Below the pieces are notes generated by a model. That model was not told where the DNA came from and did no database searches. It saw only the letters and a list, made by a program, of their open reading frames with translations. The translations under genes were made by a program, and so were the position numbers. DNA of 64,000 nt, from the NCBI GenBank assembly GCA_029821735.1, contig JALGSU010000004.1, forward strand, positions 124,001 to 188,000, given 5' to 3'. The stretch's first letter is position 1. Each line of letters begins with the position of its first letter. The DNA comes from Candidatus Zipacnadia bacterium (GTDB lineage Bacteria > Armatimonadota > Zipacnadia > Zipacnadales > UBA5352). Below, in pieces: positions 59,234 through 64,000 of the stretch.

Positions 59234-59722
59234 TTAGATCAGGTCGCCGGCGCTGAGGTCGAGCTGCCCCTCGTCGTTCACGAACTCCTCGTCCGCGTGA
59301 ATCGCCTCGATCTTGCCAGCGAACATCTCGTGCGAGCCGGTCATCATCGAGTCCATCACACTGCACTCGATAGCCACCGGGAAGTCGGTGATGACGGGCG
59401 CGTTGACCACGTCACCATCCACCGCCGTGAGGCCCAAGTGCGCGAGCTTGTCGCCGTCCCGGCCGCTCTCCGAACCCAGATACTTCCACGCCTCGCGCTG
59501 ATCCTCGCGGGCGAAGTGCACCACGAAGCTCGGGTTCTGCTTCATCAGATCGTAGGAGAACCGCGACGGAACGATACCGACCATGATCATCGGCGGATCA
59601 TAACTGCAGTTGGAGGCATACCCCACAACGAGGGCGTTGTCTCGGCCGTCTTCGCCACGGCACGACACGATCACGTTGGCTGAGGGCATGACGGTCTTGA
59701 TCTCGGCTTCTTTCTTGGCCAT
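59234..59722 (-). CDS. Flavin-reductase-like FMN-binding domain protein
   Basis: The 162-residue protein has the split-barrel flavin reductase-like fold (PF01613). The cues are NALVVGYASNCSYDPPMIMVGIVPSRFSYDLM, SFVVHFA and FPVAIECSVMDSMMTGSHEMFAGKIEAI. It probably binds FMN and may reduce flavin for a partner oxygenase or act directly. AAAGGGAGC lies before ATG 59722. It is downstream of aspS on the same strand with 85 bases between them, holding a small CCCGC/GCGGG hairpin at 59755-59770. No oxygenase gene is visible in this window. Confidence 0.83.
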   Translation of the reverse strand: MAKKEAEIKTVMPSANVIVSCRGEDGRDNALVVGYASNCSYDPPMIMVGIVPSRFSYDLMKQNPSFVVHFAREDQREAWKYLGSESGRDGDKLAHLGLTAVDGDVVNAPVITDFPVAIECSVMDSMMTGSHEMFAGKIEAIHADEEFVNDEGQLDLSAGDLI

Positions 59723-59807
59723 GTGACTGATGCTCCCTTTGGTAATGTCAGATTCCCGCGTGTTTGCGGGGCTTTAGCGAACGTATTCGTGCTCTTCCCA
59801 CTGCCCG

Positions 59808-61625
59808 TCACACGTCGTCGCCCGTCGGGGGCAGGTCGAGCTTGATGTGCAGGTCGCGCAGTTGCACGGCGTCCGCCGTCGAGGGCGCACCCGCCATCAG
59901 GTCCTGCGCCTTCTGAGTCTTCGGGAACGCAATGACTTCGCGGATGTTCGGTTCGCCGCACATGAGCATGATCGTGCGGTCGAAGCCCGGGGCGATCCCG
60001 CCGTGAGGCGGGGCGCCGTATTCGAAGGCCTCGAGGAAGAACCCGAAGCGGTCTCGCGCATCCTCCATGCTGATGCCCAGCACGGAGAAAACCTTCTCCT
60101 GGATGTCGCGCCGATGGATCCGGATCGAGCCAGACGCCAGCTCGATGCCGTTGAGCACGAGGTCGTAGGAGAGTGCACGCACCTTGCCCGGGTCGGTGTC
60201 GAGCATGTCCCAGTCTTCCGGGTGCGGCATGCAGAACGGATGGTGCTCAGCGTCCCAGCGCTTCTCGTCCTCGTTCCAGCCAAAGAGCGGGAAGTCGTAG
60301 ACCCACAGCGGCGCCCACGCGTCCTCGTCGATCAGATCCAGGCGCGCGGCCATCTCGCGGCGCAGCCAGTCCAGCGCCTCGTTGGCGATGGCTGTCTCGT
60401 CGGCGACGATCATGATCATGTCGCCTTCACACGCGCTGGTGGCATCCTTGATGCTGGCCAACTCGTCGTGCGAGAAGAACTTGGCGATCGGGCCACCCAT
60501 GCCTTCGGCGGTCACTGGGAAGTAGGCGAGGCCCTTGGCCTTGTGCTCTTTGACGAAGTCGATGAGCTTGTCCATCTGAGCCCGCGGCAGGTCTGCGCAG
60601 CCGGGCGCACAGATCGCCTTGACCACGCCGCCGGACGCCACGACGCCGGCGAAGACCTTGAACTCGCACTCCGCCACGATCGAGGTAAGGTTGACCAGCG
60701 GCAGGTCGAAGCGGAGGTCGGGCTTGTCCGTGCCATACTGGTCCATAGCCTCGGCGTAACTCATTCGGCGGAAGGGAGCGCGCAAGTCCACGTCGATGAC
60801 CTGCTTGAACATGTGGTCATAGAGGCGCTCGGTGAGTTCGAAGATATCCTCGCGATCGACGAACGACATCTCGATGTCGATCTGCGTGTGCTCCGGCTGC
60901 CGGTCGGCCCGCAGGTCCTCGTCGCGCATGCAGCGGGCGAGCTGGAAGTATTTCTCAAAGCCGCCAATCATCAGAAGCTGCTTCATGAGCTGGGGCGACT
61001 GGGGAAGGGCGTAGAAGTTGCCCGGGCTCACGCGGCTCGGCACGAGGTAATCGCGGGCACCCTCGGGGGTCGGTCGGAAGAGCATCGGCGTCTCGATCTC
61101 CAGGAAGCCCTCGCCCGACATGAATGCTCGCACCGTCTGGGCCGCCTCGTGGCGTATCCTGAGGTTGCGCTGCAGCTTCGGGCCGCGCAGGTCGATGTAC
61201 CGATATTTCAGTCGCACCAGTTCGTCGGTGTCGGTGTCATCGGTAATCGAGAACGGCGGCGTCTGGGCGGTGTTGAGGATCGCCATGTTGTCGCAGCGAA
61301 TCTCGATCTCTCCGGTCGGGAGGTTCGGGTTGATGGCCTCCCCCTCGCGCGCGACGACCTCGCCGCACACCGCCAGTACATACTCAGACCGCACATCGTG
61401 ACCAAGCGCGTGTGCGTCGGCGTTGACCTCGGGGTCGAGGACCACCTGCACCAGGCCCGAGCGGTCGCGCAGGTCCAGGAAGATCAGGCTCCCGTGATCG
61501 CGGCGCCGGTTCACCCAGGCGTTGAGGACAACACGGTCGCCGACGTTGGCGGCCCGCAGTTCGCCGCAGTTGTTTGTGCGTTTGAACTCCGCACTCAGTT
61601 CGCTCAGTTGTTCCATTTCATGCAC
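59808..61625 (-). CDS. aspS: Aspartyl-tRNA synthetase, bacterial type
   Basis: The 605-residue enzyme has an N-terminal OB-fold anticodon-binding domain (VVLNAWVNRRRDHGSLIFLDLRDRSG) and the class II catalytic core, with RYIDLRGPKLQ and a bacterial GAD insertion. Motif 3 reads HGGIAPGFDR near residue 550. It charges tRNA-Asp; whether it also misacylates tRNA-Asn cannot be read here, and no gatCAB is in this window. The start is GTG 61625 or ATG 61616, three codons later. It is 29 bases after the zinc-ribbon membrane protein and close to hisS, as in the common hisS-aspS pair. Confidence 0.95.
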   Translation of the reverse strand: MHEMEQLSELSAEFKRTNNCGELRAANVGDRVVLNAWVNRRRDHGSLIFLDLRDRSGLVQVVLDPEVNADAHALGHDVRSEYVLAVCGEVVAREGEAINPNLPTGEIEIRCDNMAILNTAQTPPFSITDDTDTDELVRLKYRYIDLRGPKLQRNLRIRHEAAQTVRAFMSGEGFLEIETPMLFRPTPEGARDYLVPSRVSPGNFYALPQSPQLMKQLLMIGGFEKYFQLARCMRDEDLRADRQPEHTQIDIEMSFVDREDIFELTERLYDHMFKQVIDVDLRAPFRRMSYAEAMDQYGTDKPDLRFDLPLVNLTSIVAECEFKVFAGVVASGGVVKAICAPGCADLPRAQMDKLIDFVKEHKAKGLAYFPVTAEGMGGPIAKFFSHDELASIKDATSACEGDMIMIVADETAIANEALDWLRREMAARLDLIDEDAWAPLWVYDFPLFGWNEDEKRWDAEHHPFCMPHPEDWDMLDTDPGKVRALSYDLVLNGIELASGSIRIHRRDIQEKVFSVLGISMEDARDRFGFFLEAFEYGAPPHGGIAPGFDRTIMLMCGEPNIREVIAFPKTQKAQDLMAGAPSTADAVQLRDLHIKLDLPPTGDDV

Positions 61626-61654
61626 CGTCCCCTATCTATGAACGCGTGACCGGG

Positions 61655-62161
61655 CTAGGCCCGCCCAACGACTTCCTTCATTCGGTTCAGATACGCTGGC
61701 AGGCTCATGCCGAGGCGCATGAACAGCATCCAGCTTGCCCCCAACAAGATCGCGAACCACATCAAGCTGCCAGTTATCAGGTAAGAGGCCACTCCGCAGA
61801 CCGCCGGCATCTCGGATGCCGCGGCCATCATAATCAGACCGCGCTGCATCCGGTCTGGATCGCTGTCATCATTCATGCCACCCGCCAGCTTCCACAGCAC
61901 GAGGGCCGCTGTGACGGAAGTCCCGAGCAGCACGGCCCCCAACACGTTCGTGGAGATGACTGAGCCCGGTGGGGTGTAGTCCACCGCCAACTCAAAGATC
62001 ATCACCAAGGCTCCGTAGATGAGTGTCGACGCGAAGATCGCCCCGAGGACTACCTGGACGCTGGTGACTTTGCGGTGGAACTCCGCGCACGCGTATTGAC
62101 AGTAAGGGCAGCGCCCTTCGCGCAGATTCTGCACTCCCTGCTGACAACGCGGGCAGATCAT
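61655..62161 (-). CDS. Zinc-ribbon plus four-helix membrane protein, unknown function
   Basis: The 168-residue protein starts MICPRCQQG and has a second knuckle CPYCQYAC, so it carries a small N-terminal zinc ribbon (residues 3-24). About four membrane segments follow (VLGAIFASTLIYGALVMIF, ISTNVLGAVLLGTSVTAALV, VCGVASYLITGSL, WFAILLGASWMLFM). I do not recognise a characterised family. Its ATG overlaps the hisS stop (ATGA), so it is translationally coupled to hisS and lies just upstream of aspS. Confidence 0.72.
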   Translation of the reverse strand: MICPRCQQGVQNLREGRCPYCQYACAEFHRKVTSVQVVLGAIFASTLIYGALVMIFELAVDYTPPGSVISTNVLGAVLLGTSVTAALVLWKLAGGMNDDSDPDRMQRGLIMMAAASEMPAVCGVASYLITGSLMWFAILLGASWMLFMRLGMSLPAYLNRMKEVVGRA

Positions 62162-63420
62162 TTCTCCAGCAGATGCTCCGCCAGCTGGCCAAGCGCGATC
62201 TCGGTCTGCTCGCCGCTCTCCATGTCACGCACGGTGGCGACGTCGCTGGCCAACTCGTCCTCGCCGAGGATCACCGCCTGCGCGAAGCCCTCCTTGTCGG
62301 CAGCGCGAAGCTGCGCGCGCATGGATCGGCGCCTGAAGTCTATGTCGGTATGCAGGCCCGCTGCGCGCAGCTCGTGCAGCAGCCTGTAGCCCGGCGTCCA
62401 CGCCGCGTCGCCGAGTGTCACCACGAAGACGCCTTCGCGCTCGTGCCCTGCGTCCTCGATGCTCAGCGCCTCGCGGACCAGGAGGATGCGCTCGATGCCC
62501 ATGCCCAGCCCGACGCCCGGAATGTCCTTGCCGCCGCACTGTTTGACCAATCCGTCGTAGCGGCCGCCGCCGCCGATGGAGTCCTGCGCGCCCAGCGCAT
62601 CGTGGCGCAACTCGAAGGCGGTCTTTGTGTAGTAGTCGAGACCGCGCACGATGCGCGGGTCAATCTCGTAGGAAATCCCCAGCGCGTCGAGGCTTGCGCG
62701 GAAACCTGCGAAGTGATCGGCGCACTCCTCGCATAGCTCGTCGAGGAGGATCGGCGCACCCGCGGTGATTTCGCGGCAGGCTTCCTTCTTGCAGTCGAGT
62801 ACCCGCAGCGGGTTCGTGTCGAAGCGTCGCTGGCAGTCGCCGCACAGCTCGTCGACGCGGTCGCGGATGGCGTCCTTGAGCGTGTCCACATATGGAGGCG
62901 CGCACGCCGGGCACCCGACCGAGTTGACCAGCAGGCGCGTGCCCTCGATACCCAGGGCCCGGTAGAACGACAGCGCGAGGTCGATGACCTCGGCGTCGAC
63001 AGCCGGGTCCATTGAGCCCAGCGCTTCCATGCCCGCCTGATGGTGCTGGCGGTAGCGCCCCGCCTGCGGCCGGTCGTAGCGGAAGATCGGTGCGAGGTAG
63101 AACAGGCGCACCAGCCGCTCGGTGTCCTGGCCCTGCATCTGGTTTTCGATGAAGGCTCGCACAGCGGGCGCGGTGCCCTCGGCGCGCAAGGTCTGCGAGC
63201 GGCCACCCTTGTCGTCGAAGGTGTACATCTCTTTGGACACGATGTCAGTCTCTTCGCCGACCGAGCGGATGAAAAGGTCGGTGTCCTCGAAGATCGGGGT
63301 GCGAATCTCACCGTAGCCGAAGCGGGCGCAGATGTCGCGGAAAGTGCTTTCCACATGGCGCCAGCGCGGAGCGTCATCGGGGAGGATGTCGGCGGTTCCC
63401 TTGGGCCGGCGGTATCTCAT
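62158..63420 (-). CDS. hisS: Histidyl-tRNA synthetase
   Basis: The 420-residue class II enzyme charges tRNA-His. It starts RPKGTADILPDDAPRW and carries the HisRS motifs RAEGTAPAVRAF, PIFRYDRPQAGRYRQHHQ, RGLDYYTKTAFE, GGRYDGLVKQCG and GLGMGIERILL. An insertion with several CxxC pairs (CPAC, CGDC, CEEC) suggests a zinc site, as in other long bacterial HisRS. The start is ATG 63420; the upstream open frame has no family signal. The Shine-Dalgarno sequence is weak. The zinc-ribbon gene begins at its stop codon. Confidence 0.95.
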   Translation of the reverse strand: MRYRRPKGTADILPDDAPRWRHVESTFRDICARFGYGEIRTPIFEDTDLFIRSVGEETDIVSKEMYTFDDKGGRSQTLRAEGTAPAVRAFIENQMQGQDTERLVRLFYLAPIFRYDRPQAGRYRQHHQAGMEALGSMDPAVDAEVIDLALSFYRALGIEGTRLLVNSVGCPACAPPYVDTLKDAIRDRVDELCGDCQRRFDTNPLRVLDCKKEACREITAGAPILLDELCEECADHFAGFRASLDALGISYEIDPRIVRGLDYYTKTAFELRHDALGAQDSIGGGGRYDGLVKQCGGKDIPGVGLGMGIERILLVREALSIEDAGHEREGVFVVTLGDAAWTPGYRLLHELRAAGLHTDIDFRRRSMRAQLRAADKEGFAQAVILGEDELASDVATVRDMESGEQTEIALGQLAEHLLEK

Positions 63421-63493
63421 GGCAATCAACCGTTCAGATGGGTCAATGTGTTGCGGACGGACGTGTGCAGGCGGCTGGGGCAGAGGCCCGGAG

Positions 63494-64000
63494 CTAGTCG
63501 CTCTTGGCCTTCTGGTCCTCCTCGGGATCGGGAGGAAGAAGTTCGCCGCGGCTGGCGGCATCCGCCACCCGCTCATAGTAGGGATGACGGGAGTAGATGA
63601 AGAGTTGGTAGAAGAGCGCGAGCAAGATAATCTGCACGCCGTAGCTGAGCGCCAGCCCCATCAATACGGTGACGATGGCGACAATGCCGATCGCCGATCC
63701 CATGAGGGTGATGGCGTCGGCCGAGGCCTTGATGGTGCGGATGGCTATCTCCCCGTGGGCCCGCAGTTGCGCGCGGTTTTCCGCCCGCTTGGCCCAGACG
63801 CTGGGCTCGCGCTCCTCGTCCCCCCCAGCGGCTCTATAGATTCGCCGCGCGATCCGTTCAGCGCCCGTCCAGTGGCCGTCGATGTAGAAGGCACCAAGGA
63901 AGAAGGCGGCGCTGATGCCCAGGATGATCTCGAACGCCAGGCGTGTCGCCTGCTTGCCCTCTATGTGCCCGGGGCTGGAGGTGGCTGAGGCCACCAGCAT
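63494..64000 (-). CDS. Membrane protein of unknown function, start at window edge
   Basis: The frame holds at least 168 residues, with a first ATG exactly at the window end, so the true start may lie outside. It has about three membrane segments (LAFEIILGISAAFFLGAFYI, LMGSAIGIVAIVTVLMGLAL and ILLALFYQLFIY). Between them lies a charged region from about residue 50 to 90. The C-terminus is acidic and ends in KAKSD. No family is recognised. It lies 73 bases upstream of hisS on the same strand. Confidence 0.6.
   Translation of the reverse strand: MLVASATSSPGHIEGKQATRLAFEIILGISAAFFLGAFYIDGHWTGAERIARRIYRAAGGDEEREPSVWAKRAENRAQLRAHGEIAIRTIKASADAITLMGSAIGIVAIVTVLMGLALSYGVQIILLALFYQLFIYSRHPYYERVADAASRGELLPPDPEEDQKAKSD

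Noticed and set aside
59847-61649. 600-residue plus-strand reading frame antisense to aspS
   Set aside because: aspS has all class II motifs on the minus strand; the antisense frame has Arg/Val/His-rich shadow composition.

Overview
The window is GC-rich, densely coded bacterial DNA. I see no rRNA, tRNA, CRISPR array, insertion sequence or prophage. Most starts carry a Shine-Dalgarno sequence (AGGAGG, GGGAGG) and several promoters read as bacterial -35/-10 boxes. Gene content fits an uncultured lineage near Armatimonadota or another Terrabacteria group. The pointers are TrmFO, secreted copper-amine-oxidase-N-like domains, ScpA/ScpB, diaminopimelate decarboxylase, and gene pairs also seen in Firmicutes (trmFO with a Xer recombinase, PSP1 with metG, scpAB-dac-rluB, hisS near aspS). 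The phylum is an inference; no rRNA gene is present to settle it.

Layout. 1-4.3 kb: tail of an unknown gene, trmFO with a possibly leaderless promoter, an FAD oxidoreductase, and a Xer recombinase coupled to an orphan hydrogenase-protease-like gene. 4.4-11 kb: a UROD-family protein and amidohydrolase pair, a secreted stalk protein, a large secreted glycosidase-like protein and a second amidohydrolase. 11-27.6 kb: housekeeping genes on the plus strand (rpsF, ssb, ROK kinase, mfd, PSP1 protein, small zinc ribbon, metG, HD-GYP, secreted transglutaminase, unknown secreted protein, ddl, amidohydrolase, half-size GDT1). 27.7-43.3 kb: an accessory catabolic region with two sulfatase-fold enzymes, a cupin, two more UROD-family genes (one frameshifted), a GNAT-HEAT fusion, a GH123-like protein and secreted proteins of unknown role. 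43.4-53.6 kb: a long core operon (lysA, tRNA nucleotidyltransferase, M50 peptidase, trpS, sugar nucleotidyltransferase, scpA, scpB, D,D-carboxypeptidase, rluB, second tRNA nucleotidyltransferase). 53.7-64 kb: a 1411-residue double 2-hydroxyacyl-CoA-dehydratase-activase fusion, a sugar isomerase, a flavin reductase-like protein, aspS, a zinc-ribbon membrane protein, hisS and a membrane protein at the edge.

How they work together. The core blocks cover translation (metG, trpS, aspS, hisS, rpsF, rluB, tRNA ends and tRNA U54 methylation), DNA repair (mfd, ssb), chromosome condensation (scpAB) and cell wall (lysA, ddl, D,D-carboxypeptidase). The accessory block looks like carbohydrate-ester and glycan use, plus UROD-type proteins that elsewhere include cobamide-dependent methyltransferases.

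Most notable: two class II tRNA nucleotidyltransferases in one operon (candidate split CC- and A-adding pair); a sulfatase-fold enzyme with Thr at the formylglycine position; a GNAT-HEAT fusion coupled to an unknown membrane-anchored protein; an orphan HycI-like protease coupled to a Xer recombinase; an SSB whose tip is not C-terminal; and strong terminator-like hairpins that nearly all lack a U-tract.
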